From NCBI RefSeq assembly GCF_003460505.1, contig NZ_QTVG01000001.1:248001-312000 (forward strand): 64,000 nucleotides of DNA. Direction: 5' to 3'. A model generated the notes under the pieces. The model was not told where the DNA came from. It saw nothing but the letters and a program-made list of their open reading frames with translations, and did not search any database. A program made the translations under genes and the position numbers. Shown piece after piece: positions 49,965-60,089 of this stretch. Source of the DNA: Eubacterium sp. AF36-5BH (GTDB lineage Bacteria; Bacillota; Clostridia; Lachnospirales; Lachnospiraceae). Position 1 is the first letter of the stretch. Each line of letters opens with the position of its first letter.

Positions 49965-51701
49965 TTATTTTACATGCTCGTAAATATCGTCTGTTAATTT
50001 CTTAATAATTCTTTCAACTTCTGCAACTGCATCGTCCATTGGTGTCTTCTGCTTGTCAATCTGCTTATCTCTTGTTGAGATTTCAACAGCATTTTCTTTT
50101 AAGTTACGTGGGCTGACAACAACTCTTACAGGTACGCCAAGTAAATCTGCATCAGCGAACATTGCACCAGGTCTTGCTTTTCTATCATCATAGATTACTT
50201 CAATTCCCTTGTTCTGTAATGTTTCATATAACTTATCAGCATATTCTTTACATTCAGCATCATCTGAACGTAAGCAGCAAAGGTGAACCTGCCATGGGGC
50301 AATTGTAATTGGCCAAATTGGACCGTAATCATCATGTCTTACTTCACAAATTGAAGCTGCCATACGACCTACACCAATTCCATAACATCCCATAATAGGA
50401 TATTTTTCTTCACCATTTTCATCTGTATATTTGAAATTCATTGCCTTTGAATACTTTGTTCCCAGCTGGAAAATATTGCCAACTTCAATACCTCTTGAAA
50501 TTGTGATTGTGTGCTTGCCACATTCAGGACAAGTTCCACCTTCTGTAATTTTTGCAAGGTCTAAATATTCAACTTCGCCATAATCTCTTTCAATGTTAAA
50601 TCCAACATAATGCTTATCAACTTTGTTTGCACCAGTTGCAAAATTATCAACACCATTTAATGAATTGTCAAATAAAACTGTAATCTTATCTGATAAACCA
50701 ACAGGTCCGATAAATCCTGCATTTAATTCACAATCTGCTGTGATTTCAGCAGGGTGAATGTCACATCCTAATGCATTAACCAATTTTGTTTCATTTATGT
50801 CTAAGTCACCTCTGATAAATGCAACTATGTAGCTGTCATCTTCATTTTTCTGGTAAACTACAGCCTTGCAGGTATTTTCAGCAGGAATATTTAAGAATTC
50901 ACATAAATCTTCAATAGTTCCCACACCTGGTGTTTCAACTTCTCTCATTTCTTCTTTTGGAAGCTTGTTTTCGTTATGAACGATACTTGGTGCTGCTTCA
51001 ACATTGGCACTGTATCCACATTCAGGACAAATAGCAATTGAATCTTCACCAGCCGGTGTTAATAACATATATTCATGTGAAAGGCTACCACCCATCATAC
51101 CTGAATCTGAAGCTACAACAGCTACTTCAGGAATACCACATCTTGCAAAAATTCTGTTATATGCATCATAGCACTTCTGATAATACTGTTCCAAATCTTC
51201 CTGTGATGTATGGAATGAATAAGCATCCTTCATTGTAAATTCACGTACACGAATAAGTCCTGCACGAGGTCTTGCTTCATCTCTAAACTTTGTCTGAATC
51301 TGGTAAATCATAAATGGATATTTTGCATAACTGTTGGCATATTCTCTTACTAACTGAACTGATGCCTCTTCATGAGTCATACCAAGAACCATCTTGCTTC
51401 CTGTTCTGTCTGTGAATCTTAACAATTCTGAGCCAACGCTTTCATATCTTCCTGACTCTTCCCAAAGTGAACCTGGAAGTGCAACAGGGAACAAAACTTC
51501 CTGTCCGTCAATTTTGTCCATTTCATCTCTGATAATTGCCTCTATTTTCTGTGAAATTCTTTTCATCGGCGGGAACTGTGAGTAAATACCGTTTGCTACG
51601 TTTTTAATATATCCACCTCTTACCATTAATGCATGACTGTCAATTAAGCAGCCCGCAGGTCTTTCTTTAAATCTGTCTCCCACTAATTTTGATAATTTCA
51701 T
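49965..51701 (-). CDS. proS: Prolyl-tRNA synthetase
   Basis: A 578-residue class II synthetase of the bacterial type. Motif 2 is FRDEARPRAGLIRVREFTMKD (about 139-159). The editing insertion domain lies at about 245-390, with CKAVVYQKNEDDSYIVAFIRGD. Motif 3 is GCYGIGVGRMAASI (about 435-448), and a C-terminal anticodon-binding domain follows. Charges tRNA-Pro in the cytoplasm. It has its own promoter at 51758-51786; AGGAG precedes the ATG. Confidence 0.98.
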   Translation of the reverse strand: MKLSKLVGDRFKERPAGCLIDSHALMVRGGYIKNVANGIYSQFPPMKRISQKIEAIIRDEMDKIDGQEVLFPVALPGSLWEESGRYESVGSELLRFTDRTGSKMVLGMTHEEASVQLVREYANSYAKYPFMIYQIQTKFRDEARPRAGLIRVREFTMKDAYSFHTSQEDLEQYYQKCYDAYNRIFARCGIPEVAVVASDSGMMGGSLSHEYMLLTPAGEDSIAICPECGYSANVEAAPSIVHNENKLPKEEMREVETPGVGTIEDLCEFLNIPAENTCKAVVYQKNEDDSYIVAFIRGDLDINETKLVNALGCDIHPAEITADCELNAGFIGPVGLSDKITVLFDNSLNGVDNFATGANKVDKHYVGFNIERDYGEVEYLDLAKITEGGTCPECGKHTITISRGIEVGNIFQLGTKYSKAMNFKYTDENGEEKYPIMGCYGIGVGRMAASICEVRHDDYGPIWPITIAPWQVHLCCLRSDDAECKEYADKLYETLQNKGIEVIYDDRKARPGAMFADADLLGVPVRVVVSPRNLKENAVEISTRDKQIDKQKTPMDDAVAEVERIIKKLTDDIYEHVK

Positions 51702-51723
51702 CTTTTTTCTCCTAACAATAAAA

Positions 51724-51755
51724 TTTGGTTAGCAGACATAAGCCCACTAACCAAA
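51724..51755 (-). promoter_or_regulatory. Leader hairpin of proS
   Basis: Minus strand: a perfect 9-bp stem TTTGGTTAG/CTAACCAAA with a 14-nt loop, then TTTTATT. With the promoter at 51758-51786 the transcript would start at or next to this stem, so it could be a 5' stabilising hairpin or a weak attenuator. Confidence 0.5.
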
Positions 51756-51757
51756 TA

Positions 51758-51786
51758 ATTTTAATATATATTACCTAAAAAATCAA
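51758..51786 (-). promoter_or_regulatory. Promoter of proS
   Basis: Minus strand: -35 TTGATT (51781-51786), 17-bp spacer, -10 TAAAAT (51758-51763). Confidence 0.6.
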
Positions 51787-51813
51787 CATTACTATGTATT
51801 ATTATGATACTAT

Positions 51814-51960
51814 TTACTTTTCAATATTGTTTCCACTCACATAATTTTTTATAAACGGAACCATACCATATGCTACAGAATATTTTCCAAGTGGACTATA
51901 TCCTGCTATCAGAAAAATACTATTAATTGTAAAAAGATAAAAAATATACTTTACAAACAA
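51814..51960 (-). CDS. Doubtful small hydrophobic frame
   Basis: A minus-strand frame that could start at TTG 51960 and gives 48 residues, with a hydrophobic first half (IFYLFTINSIFLIAGYSPLG). The frame is open for another 13 codons upstream, without a good start. It may be a small membrane protein or the worn 3' end of an older gene at the edge of the polymer cluster. Low confidence. Confidence 0.2.
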   Translation of the reverse strand: MFVKYIFYLFTINSIFLIAGYSPLGKYSVAYGMVPFIKNYVSGNNIEK

Positions 51961-52032
51961 ATTACACCACTTTAATAAAGTTATCTCCCGTTCCTCTTCT
52001 CTTTTTCATATTTATAATTTGTAAACAAAACA

Positions 52033-52065
52033 AGGGATAAAACTATTGAATATAGTTCTATCCCT
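52033..52065 (-). terminator. Terminator of the polymer operon (after rmlA)
   Basis: AGGGATA/TATCCCT outer stem with an inner AACTAT/ATAGTT stem, then TTGTTTTG on the minus strand. It lies 11 bp after the rmlA stop. Confidence 0.75.
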
Positions 52066-52076
52066 CTTTTACAACA

Positions 52077-52952
52077 TTAAAATTTTTCTTTGTTTAACAC
52101 TTTTTTCAAGTGAGCACCATATGGAGATTTTCCATATTTTTCAATTGCATTCTGTAATTGTTCATCACTTATCCAACCATTGTTATAAGCAATTTCTTCC
52201 GGTGATGATACAATTATTCCCTGTATGCTCTCTATCTGCTTTACAAATAATCCTGCATCTAAAAGAGAACTTACTGTACCTGTATCAAGCCATGCAAAAC
52301 CTCGTCCTAAAAGTTCTACATCCAATAAATCTTCTTCTAAATACATTTTATTAAGATCAGTTATTTCCAATTCTCCTCTTGCACTTGGTTTAACTCTCTT
52401 TGCTTTTTCTACAACAGTATTATCATAGAAATACAAGCCGGTTATTGCAAAATTTGACTTTGGATTTTCAGGTTTTTCTTCTAACGAAACCACCTTCAAA
52501 TCATCATCAAACTCAACAATTCCAAATCTTTGTGGATCATCAACTAAATATCCAAAAATTGTAGCTCTTCCAGTATTTTCATATGCTTTCTTTAGTCTTT
52601 TAACCAGACCATGACCATAGAAAATATTATCCCCTAAAATCATAGCACAACTATCATTACCAATGAATTCTTCACCTATAATAAATGCTTGCGCCAACCC
52701 ATCCGGTGATGGTTGAACTTTGTATGATAAGTTAATTCCGAACTGACTTCCATCACCTAATAATTTTTCAAAATTAGGAAGATCCTCTGGTGTTGATATA
52801 ATCAAAATATCCTTAATTCCAGCTAACATCAATGTTGACAATGGATAATATATCATTGGCTTATCATAAATTGGTAACAATTGTTTACTTGTAACACTTG
52901 TTAATGGATACAGTCTTGTACCACTTCCTCCTGCTAAAATTATACCTTTCAT
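52077..52952 (-). CDS. rmlA: Glucose-1-phosphate thymidylyltransferase RmlA
   Basis: A 291-residue nucleotidyltransferase: [35 protein letters not shown] at 8-42, then [29 protein letters not shown] and a C-terminal GFAWLDTGT. Makes dTDP-glucose from Glc-1-P and dTTP, the first step to dTDP-deoxysugars. Last gene of the polymer operon, 2 bp after the glycosyltransferase; rmlB is at 60090 in a separate transcript. Confidence 0.97.
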   Translation of the reverse strand: MKGIILAGGSGTRLYPLTSVTSKQLLPIYDKPMIYYPLSTLMLAGIKDILIISTPEDLPNFEKLLGDGSQFGINLSYKVQPSPDGLAQAFIIGEEFIGNDSCAMILGDNIFYGHGLVKRLKKAYENTGRATIFGYLVDDPQRFGIVEFDDDLKVVSLEEKPENPKSNFAITGLYFYDNTVVEKAKRVKPSARGELEITDLNKMYLEEDLLDVELLGRGFAWLDTGTVSSLLDAGLFVKQIESIQGIIVSSPEEIAYNNGWISDEQLQNAIEKYGKSPYGAHLKKVLNKEKF

Positions 52953-52954
52953 AT

Positions 52955-54706
52955 TTACACCTCAATTTCCACTCTTCCGCTAATTATAACTTCGTCAAAC
53001 AAATCTTTATCCAAATTGCTATTTGTCATTTCCTGTTTTCTAACTGTAGTATAATTACCATCCTGAGTTTCGTACATTAAAATATTATCTCCAGGCTGAA
53101 GACTCTCCTTACTAAAAGTATAAAAATCTCCTTCCTTTGTTACATCATATTTTTTATTATTTTCAATATTGAAGAAAAATAATTTCTTTATATCTTCTGA
53201 CTTATTTACTCCCAATAAATATTTGTTTCCATCCTTCAAAAGAGTAAATCTGTTCTTTTGCTGAATAGTCAGAATTGAATATCTTGAATTGAAAGTAATA
53301 ATCTTATCTCCAACTGTTAATGTTGTTACTTTTGCAAGTTCTTCTGTCAGTCTTGGAGTGTAATAAGTTTTTTCTTCATCCTTTATACAAATTGTGTTAA
53401 GAACGTATGTTGAGCAAGGCAACTCTGTTATGTCTACCTTTCTATCCACCTCATTATATGGCAACTCTATCTTCTTCTGATTAAAATATCTGGTATATAC
53501 AAATACATTTTCAACAGAGATTTTTTCTTTATCTTCTAATCCAACATAAATTTGCAAATCAATATATATTCTATCATTTTCATTTGAAATGCCTTTTACA
53601 GACAAAATACTGTTACTTCTCAACACACTGTTATATACATAAGGTTCAAGTGTCTTTACATTCAAGTCGGTAAACCATTTCTTTTCACGAATAAAGTTGT
53701 AAATCTGCTTATATCTTTTTGCAAAAATTCTATCTGTTATATACTTTGTAGTAACCGGCATATCAGAGTTTCCCAGTAAATGTATAAAGAACGCTTTATA
53801 CTGCATCAGGAAAAATCTGTAACGGTTACAGGCATCAACAAAATCCTGATATGTATTTTCTTCATTTTCTTCATCTGCAAGATTATACAGCGGATAGTAC
53901 AATCGAATTACACTATGTTCCCATATAGCTTTATTATAATCAAGATTTTTCTCAAAATCCTGTATACTTAGCTTTATCTGTGATTGAAATGAATCACATC
54001 TATCTGATATCATATGATATTCTGCTGTTTGGTCTGTTAATGAAATTTTTTCATCGTTTTTCTTTTTTCTCCAAAAGTATACGACATCTGTCAAAACACT
54101 AATTTTTTTTGCTCTCATAGCTGCTTTATACACAAATATTCTATCAGCTATAAGAAGATTTGCTGGCATTTCTATATGGTTACTTCTCAAGAAATCTGTT
54201 TTATACACAGCATTCCAATAAAAAACCTGATTTGTAAAATTTTCTATTTCTTCATCAGTAGAAAGAACTCTATTTTCTACAAATACATTATTTTCATCTG
54301 GTGAAATTAAAAAAGTATTCATAAATGCATTTGTTAATTTCATTGGTAAGCCTGATGCAAAATCTGAGCCATCCTGTTCAATTCTGGCAATAAGTTTTTT
54401 GTATGCACCATCTGCTACTATATCATCAGAATCAACTAATGCTAAATATTTACCATTGGCTTTTGCTATCCCTATTTGTGAAGAAATAGCACCACCTGAA
54501 TTTGGTTTTACAATAAGATTAAACTGTGGCTTATCTTTAATATATTCTTTTATAACTTCCACTGAATTATCAGTACTTGAGTCATCTATAACAAATACTT
54601 CATATGAATCAATTCCCTGTCTTTCAATAGAGCTTAAGCAATCTTCCAAATACTGTTCATTATTATAGCTTAATACTACCACCGAAAGTGTTACTTTATT
54701 TTCCAT
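52955..54706 (-). CDS. GT2 glycosyltransferase with C-terminal beta domain
   Basis: A 583-residue protein. The GT-A domain (5-235) has [28 protein letters not shown] and the metal-binding [18 protein letters not shown] follows. A helical part runs to about 360. The last 220 residues are beta strands that resemble the N-terminal beta domain of the TagF-like protein at 57085, as in TarS-type wall teichoic acid transferases. It likely adds a sugar to a polyol-phosphate-type surface polymer. Overlaps the upstream aminotransferase gene by 11 bp. Confidence 0.88.
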   Translation of the reverse strand: MENKVTLSVVVLSYNNEQYLEDCLSSIERQGIDSYEVFVIDDSSTDNSVEVIKEYIKDKPQFNLIVKPNSGGAISSQIGIAKANGKYLALVDSDDIVADGAYKKLIARIEQDGSDFASGLPMKLTNAFMNTFLISPDENNVFVENRVLSTDEEIENFTNQVFYWNAVYKTDFLRSNHIEMPANLLIADRIFVYKAAMRAKKISVLTDVVYFWRKKKNDEKISLTDQTAEYHMISDRCDSFQSQIKLSIQDFEKNLDYNKAIWEHSVIRLYYPLYNLADEENEENTYQDFVDACNRYRFFLMQYKAFFIHLLGNSDMPVTTKYITDRIFAKRYKQIYNFIREKKWFTDLNVKTLEPYVYNSVLRSNSILSVKGISNENDRIYIDLQIYVGLEDKEKISVENVFVYTRYFNQKKIELPYNEVDRKVDITELPCSTYVLNTICIKDEEKTYYTPRLTEELAKVTTLTVGDKIITFNSRYSILTIQQKNRFTLLKDGNKYLLGVNKSEDIKKLFFFNIENNKKYDVTKEGDFYTFSKESLQPGDNILMYETQDGNYTTVRKQEMTNSNLDKDLFDEVIISGRVEIEV

Positions 54707-55790
54707 TCTGAAAATACTCCTTTATCTTACTACATATAAATAATGCCTGTTCTTCTTCTAAATCAGCATATAGAGGTATACATAATATTTTCTTAGATAT
54801 TTCCCTTGCAATAGGTGTTTCGTTGTAATCTTTAAACAACGGCATGTCATTTATTGCCGGGTAAAAATATCTTCTTGGGTAAATTTCGTATTTCTGTAAA
54901 TATTCAGTTAACTCATCGGCTGAATACTCATCACCCTCTACAACTATCGGATAATATCCATAATTATACTTAACATTCTCTTTCTTTTTAAGTAGAACAA
55001 GCTGTTTTACTTCAGCTAATTCTCTATCATAAACTTCTACAATATGTTTTCTTTTTGCAATGTTATCTTCAAGGTGTCCCATATTAACAACACCCATTGC
55101 TGCAACAAACTCATTCATCTTTGAGTTTACTCCCTGATAAATTGTTTCACCATTTGACAAACCAAAATTAGATCTGGAAACAATTTCATCCAACATTTCC
55201 TTGGTTTTCAAAACAGCCATTCCACCTTCAACAGAATTAAATACCTTTGTTCCATGAAGGCTAAACATAGAAGCATCTCCAAATTTTCCAATATCAGTTC
55301 CATTCACCTGAACATTAAATGCATGCGCCGCATCATATACCACTTTTAGATTATACTTGTCTGCAATTTTCTGAATTTTTTCTACATCACATGGAGAACC
55401 ATATACATGAACAGGAACGATTGCAACAGTTTTAGGTGTTATTAATTCTTCTATCTTATTAACATCAATATTATAATCTTCCCTAGTAATATCGCAAAAA
55501 ACAGGTGTATGACCTGAATTTACAATTGCTAATGTCGTAGAAACAAATGTAAAAGAAGTTGTAATCACTTCCCCTGGCTCTATGCATGACAAAATATTTT
55601 GTAAAGTCATATGCCCATTACACTGTAAATCTATATTTTCATAGTCAAATTTTTTCTTCAATAAGTCTATAAACTTATGATACTTAGGTCCGAAATTTGT
55701 AATATGCTTTGTTTCCCATATAGATTTTATTTCTTCTGCATATTCCTCATATTCAGGCATTGCCGGTCTGGTAACAAATATCTTTTCCAT
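54696..55790 (-). CDS. DegT/DnrJ/EryC1 sugar aminotransferase
   Basis: A 364-residue PLP enzyme. CNGHMTLQ near 60, VPVHVYGSPCDVEKI, VYDAAHAF (Asp pairing with PLP) and SLHGTKVFNSVEGG with the Schiff-base lysine are present. Known: this family aminates keto sugars of nucleotide sugars. Together with RmlA and RmlB the likely substrate is dTDP-4-keto-6-deoxyglucose, giving dTDP-4-amino-4,6-dideoxyglucose or an isomer. Amination position is inference. Overlaps the next gene by 11 bp. Confidence 0.92.
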   Translation of the reverse strand: MEKIFVTRPAMPEYEEYAEEIKSIWETKHITNFGPKYHKFIDLLKKKFDYENIDLQCNGHMTLQNILSCIEPGEVITTSFTFVSTTLAIVNSGHTPVFCDITREDYNIDVNKIEELITPKTVAIVPVHVYGSPCDVEKIQKIADKYNLKVVYDAAHAFNVQVNGTDIGKFGDASMFSLHGTKVFNSVEGGMAVLKTKEMLDEIVSRSNFGLSNGETIYQGVNSKMNEFVAAMGVVNMGHLEDNIAKRKHIVEVYDRELAEVKQLVLLKKKENVKYNYGYYPIVVEGDEYSADELTEYLQKYEIYPRRYFYPAINDMPLFKDYNETPIAREISKKILCIPLYADLEEEQALFICSKIKEYFQNGK

Positions 55791-55796
55791 GATTAA

Positions 55797-57083
55797 TTAA
55801 TACCTCCAATCAATTAAAGCACTCACACTGTCTAAGTCAAAAACTGGTATTTTACATTTTTTTGAAACATCATATCGCTCTCTAAATGCATCATCAATAA
55901 ATATTGCATCTTTATGTTTTATGTACTCGCTTTTTAATGTTTCGTCTTTTATATGAATTATTTCATCGAATATAGTTTCATCTATATGATATTTCTGCAA
56001 ACTTTCGTGAATATTTTCTGCATGACGTGTTAAAAGCTTAATCTTTTTGTTTTTATTTAAACATTGATAAATAAATGCCATTACTTCTGTATTAACAGTC
56101 TGCTTATAAGTTATCGTATCATCAAAATCCATATACACATAATTATAATCAATATTCAATACATATTTATTAGATAATGCTCGGTCAACTTCTGCATAAT
56201 CTAATAAGTTATCAATTGCTTTAATATCATAACCCATAAGCTGATATACAGTATTTAAAATATAATTAAATCCTCTAACTCGGCTTGTAGACATACTTCC
56301 GGCTACTCTTGGTGCCATTTCAAGCAATTTATAATGACCGTTTCTGTCTAGTTTTACCTGAAAGAACCATACGCCGTCAAATACAATTTTTTCATTGATT
56401 GCATCAGCTATTTGTTTCACTTCTGCCGGTAGTTCAACAATTACTGAATTTACACTAATACCGGTTTTTATTCTTTTTCGCATTCGCATTGATGCAACAA
56501 CCAATTCTCCTTTACGGTTCGTGAAACAATCAACGGTATACTCCTGTCCCGGCAATAATTCAGAAATAATGTATTCATCATCCTTTCCCTTTAGCTGGTT
56601 CAAGTCTTCCATTTTTTCTATTCGCATTATTCCCTGTGATCCTTGACCAATATCAGGTTTTGCAAATAATGGTAAATCCTTTTCTGTTATCTGACTCACT
56701 TTAAATGTCTCAGGTATGTACCATTCTCCCTGTAGAACTTCATAAGTTTTTCTCTTGGATCTTGCAATATCACAAGTTGTCTTATTTGATGTGGCAAGTT
56801 TACACTTTAGTTCATCTCTATGCTCTGATAAATATAATATTACATCGTCATACGCAGGAATTAACACATCTATATTATTATCTTCTATTATTTTATTAAG
56901 TTCTTCCATAAAAGTATCACTTGTTATAAAGGAAATTCCTTCTATGTAATTCTTGTATACCACACGTCCATGTGATGAAACTGAACTTAACCCTACCAGG
57001 TTAATATGTTTATCATATTTTAAAGCATTATGGACTTCCAAGCCAATTTCAGAACCACATGGAAACACTAAAACATTAATCAT
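55797..57083 (-). CDS. ATP-grasp / HAD fusion protein
   Basis: A 428-residue protein. The N-terminal 300 residues are an ATP-grasp ligase: preATP-grasp Rossmann part (MINVLVFPCGSEIGLEVHNAL), then LFAKPDIGQGSQGI (nucleotide loop), EYIISELLPGQEYTVDC and VKLDRNGHYKLLEMAPRVAGS (metal ligands). Residues about 310-428 form a HAD domain with DFDDTITYK (motif I), KLLTRH (motif II), LKSEYI lysine and AIFIDDAFRERYD (motif IV). Known: ATP-grasp enzymes join a carboxylate to an amine or other nucleophile through an acyl phosphate. In this operon, coupling a carboxylic acid to the amino sugar is a reasonable guess. Confidence 0.88.
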   Translation of the reverse strand: MINVLVFPCGSEIGLEVHNALKYDKHINLVGLSSVSSHGRVVYKNYIEGISFITSDTFMEELNKIIEDNNIDVLIPAYDDVILYLSEHRDELKCKLATSNKTTCDIARSKRKTYEVLQGEWYIPETFKVSQITEKDLPLFAKPDIGQGSQGIMRIEKMEDLNQLKGKDDEYIISELLPGQEYTVDCFTNRKGELVVASMRMRKRIKTGISVNSVIVELPAEVKQIADAINEKIVFDGVWFFQVKLDRNGHYKLLEMAPRVAGSMSTSRVRGFNYILNTVYQLMGYDIKAIDNLLDYAEVDRALSNKYVLNIDYNYVYMDFDDTITYKQTVNTEVMAFIYQCLNKNKKIKLLTRHAENIHESLQKYHIDETIFDEIIHIKDETLKSEYIKHKDAIFIDDAFRERYDVSKKCKIPVFDLDSVSALIDWRY

Positions 57084-57084
57084 C

Positions 57085-59859
57085 TTAATCCTCTTTCAAA
57101 ACTATATTTAATACTTTTTCACATGAATGTCCATCGCAATATTTTGCCATTTCATCACAAAAATCACGTAACTTACTATCATGTTCATAATCATATTGTT
57201 CAATATTTTCAATTGCATTTACTAAACTTTCATTGTCCTGCAATATTGGTCCTGGTAATGTATCCATTCCCACATACAACCCTCTTGTTTCATTAATATA
57301 CTCATCTAAATCATAGGCATAGAACAAGATAGGTTTCTTTGCACTGGCGAAATCATAGAATACACTTGAATAATCAGTAATTAAAATATCAGCTATACAT
57401 AACAATTGCATAATATCCTCTTCACCACTAACATTTAATAAGAAGTTTTTGTACTTATCATCTATTTCTAAGCTATCAGCAATTAAATGATGCAGTTTCA
57501 CTAATACTACATATTCATCACCAAACTTTTCATACAACTGTTCCACATTAAATGGTAATTCAAAGTCATAACCTCTTACATAATCTCCCTGTAAGTCTCT
57601 CCATGTTGGTGCATAAACAATTACTTTCTTTCCTTCTATTGCCGGATAATCTTTATGCAGTCTTTCTACTGCAGCATCTTTTATCTTATCATTATAAAAG
57701 ATATCATTTATAGGATATCCTTCCTTAATTAATGTTTTCTTAAATCTAAAAGCATTAACCAACTTTTCAGCACCATAGTCATTGTCTGCTAAGAAATAAT
57801 CCCAATTCTGACTTTCTTTATACAAATTACCAAAAGCCTGTTTTTCAGGTCCCTCGCATTCGATATCAAATCCCAATTTTTTAAGTGGTGTGCCGTGCCA
57901 TGTTTGAAGATAAATTGTTTCTTCTCTTTTCTTTTTAACAGGGAACAATATGTTATTTACCCAATATTTTGCTTTTGCTAAATAATAGAAATATTCTGAA
58001 GTTCCTCTTTCTACCAAAGTAACATTGCCTGGTATATTTTTGCTATCAGTATCAGGATATGCCCATACATACTTATATCCATCATACTTTGGATTACTTA
58101 TCATATATTCGTATAAATATTTGGGATTTCCTGTATAATTCTTTCCTAAATTTGCTTCAAAGAAAATCAGCTTTTCGTCAACTTCCTCTGTCTTTAAAGT
58201 TTCAAAATACTTTTCTCTGCCTGTTTGGAATCTAATTCCTTTTTCACATTCGTCCTTTGACGTATAGTATATATTTAAGTTATATTGATTTTCACCTAAA
58301 TAAAACGCCATCACTAATCCCTGATCTAATTCTTTAATATATAAATATCTTTCTTTTGTTGAATAATCAGCGAATTTCTTAACTAAAAATCCTGTTTCCT
58401 TAAATCCACCAACGTATTCTACACCCAATCTGAAGTTTAATCTTGCATTATAATACAAATATGGCAATAACTTGTCCATATCAATAATAACACTTCCCTC
58501 AACAATTCTTTCAGGGTTATCTATTGCTATATTATCAATTTGTATACTATTTTTTGAATAATTGTCTGTTAAATAGATATGTATTCTTTGAATCTTTGAT
58601 AATAGTGAGCATACCTTAAAATTCAAAACAATGTTTCCGTTTTTCTCTTCTACATTACAATCAGAGGTAAAGGTATTTGTACCTAAATCAAAATCATACT
58701 TTTCGCCATAAATATATTGATTATCTTTATTGCTAATTAACAAAATCTGTCTGTCAAAAAAAGTAAGAACATTGCCATATGCTTCTGATAATACGTAATC
58801 TTCTACATTTCTTGTTTTAGGTAGAACTAACTTTAACCAGTTTGTTTCTAATTTCTTACTATTTTTTCCATATATCTCAAACTCAAATATATATCTGTCT
58901 ATTAAATTTATTTCTCTATTTAAGAATTCATTTACATTATCAATTATTATTTGCTGTCCTATTTTGTACTCTGCAACTTTTTCTCTATCATTTGTTTTTA
59001 ATGCTTTAATGTACAAAACAAACTTGTCGCATTTTTTTGCATCTTTGTTGAAGTTGATAATGAATTTGTTATCACTTGCCTCATATGAAATTCTTTCAAT
59101 ATATTTGTATGCAGGCTTTATATTCTGTATCTTCACCTTTAATTTACTTGGTTCAAATTTATAATTGTTATTATTTGAAGAAATATATATTTTCGAGAAC
59201 TCTTCTCTTACAGACATCTTATTATTTGTTATGGATGTTGTGCTAACAGGATAATAAATTCCATTTCCAATACATACAACCTGTAATTCACCATATTCTT
59301 CAAAAAGTTCAGCATAATTATCTAGATTTATTTTTCCAGTTAAATCTTTATCAAAAATAACATTATACTCTTTATCTACTAATACGAACTTAATGTTATT
59401 TGATTTGTTATCAAGCGCATAAATTTTTGTATTAATTTCCAATGCATCTTCTAATGTTGAAAATTCAATTAAAACATATTCATCATCAGCTTTATTGTAT
59501 GTTTTTCCACTAATCTTTAAAACTGCATCTTTTACTTCTATATTATCTAATTCTTCACCTTCAAAAGATGCTGTTTTTGAATATCCATTAACCAATGCTT
59601 TAAAATCATTGTTTCTTACTAATTTAAGAGTGCTATTGTTTAAACTAAGTCTTACCTGACCATTTTCACTTTCGACTTTATTGTTAGCTTTTCCCCAAAT
59701 AAATGTCCATTGAGAATACTTGCTATTTTTGTTCTCAATAATAATATCTTCATTTTCAATGTATGCTACTAAGTGTGGCATCAAGTTTTCTCTTAATTTT
59801 CTACCAAATTTACTTTTTATTATTTTTAAGTAAACCTTTTTAATTACTCTCTTAATCAT
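57085..59859 (-). CDS. TagF-like CDP-glycerol/polyol-phosphate polymerase
   Basis: About 924 residues from the ATG at 59859 (MIKRVIKKVYLK). The frame reads back to 59940, but a -10 TATAAT sits in that part, so the downstream start is preferred. The first 540 residues are beta-rich and of unknown detailed fold. The C-terminal 380 residues are a Glyphos_transf domain: YLQTWHGTPLKKLGFDIE, KKVIVYAPTWRDL, VVLVKLHHLI and DILITDYSSVFYDFASAKKP. Known: TagF-like enzymes polymerise glycerol- or ribitol-phosphate on the cytoplasmic membrane side. First gene of the five-gene operon. Confidence 0.92.
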   Translation of the reverse strand: MIKRVIKKVYLKIIKSKFGRKLRENLMPHLVAYIENEDIIIENKNSKYSQWTFIWGKANNKVESENGQVRLSLNNSTLKLVRNNDFKALVNGYSKTASFEGEELDNIEVKDAVLKISGKTYNKADDEYVLIEFSTLEDALEINTKIYALDNKSNNIKFVLVDKEYNVIFDKDLTGKINLDNYAELFEEYGELQVVCIGNGIYYPVSTTSITNNKMSVREEFSKIYISSNNNNYKFEPSKLKVKIQNIKPAYKYIERISYEASDNKFIINFNKDAKKCDKFVLYIKALKTNDREKVAEYKIGQQIIIDNVNEFLNREINLIDRYIFEFEIYGKNSKKLETNWLKLVLPKTRNVEDYVLSEAYGNVLTFFDRQILLISNKDNQYIYGEKYDFDLGTNTFTSDCNVEEKNGNIVLNFKVCSLLSKIQRIHIYLTDNYSKNSIQIDNIAIDNPERIVEGSVIIDMDKLLPYLYYNARLNFRLGVEYVGGFKETGFLVKKFADYSTKERYLYIKELDQGLVMAFYLGENQYNLNIYYTSKDECEKGIRFQTGREKYFETLKTEEVDEKLIFFEANLGKNYTGNPKYLYEYMISNPKYDGYKYVWAYPDTDSKNIPGNVTLVERGTSEYFYYLAKAKYWVNNILFPVKKKREETIYLQTWHGTPLKKLGFDIECEGPEKQAFGNLYKESQNWDYFLADNDYGAEKLVNAFRFKKTLIKEGYPINDIFYNDKIKDAAVERLHKDYPAIEGKKVIVYAPTWRDLQGDYVRGYDFELPFNVEQLYEKFGDEYVVLVKLHHLIADSLEIDDKYKNFLLNVSGEEDIMQLLCIADILITDYSSVFYDFASAKKPILFYAYDLDEYINETRGLYVGMDTLPGPILQDNESLVNAIENIEQYDYEHDSKLRDFCDEMAKYCDGHSCEKVLNIVLKED

Positions 59860-59920
59860 TCTTCTTCCCACTTCTATTTTATTATCTTTTTTAATACGCA
59901 TATAAGCACATATCCAATGA

Positions 59921-59949
59921 ATTATACCATATTTTAGCATTGTTTACAA
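59921..59949 (-). promoter_or_regulatory. Promoter of the surface-polymer operon
   Basis: Minus strand: -35 TTGTAA (59944-59949), 17-bp spacer, -10 TATAAT (59921-59926). It overlaps the upstream in-frame ATG of the TagF-like gene and so sets the real start further down. Confidence 0.7.
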
Positions 59950-60034
59950 TGTTGCCAGGTTATAACCCAATGAATGATGTATATTATACTATGACCAATA
60001 TCAGTTTATGACCAACGCTCCTATAAGGCAAAAA

Positions 60035-60067
60035 GATTAGCAGATTCTTTTGTAGTATCCGCTAATC
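60035..60067 (-). terminator. Terminator of rmlB
   Basis: Minus strand: an 11-bp stem GATTAGCGGAT/ATCTGCTAATC (one G-U pair), then TTTTTGCC. It separates rmlB from the polymer operon promoter. Confidence 0.85.
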
Positions 60068-60089
60068 CTTTAATATTTCTTATTATATG

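Larger units (their letters stand above)
51702..52076. other. Gap between proS and rmlA
   Basis: This 375-bp stretch holds the proS promoter and leader hairpin on the right of proS, an unassigned small frame (51814-51960) and the rmlA-side terminator (52033-52065). I looked for a T-box and found no TGGNACCGCG-like sequence. Confidence 0.5.

Noticed and set aside
51702..52076. T-box riboswitch before proS
   Set aside because: No TGGNACCGCG-like antiterminator sequence or specifier-loop layout was found; only one simple hairpin is present.
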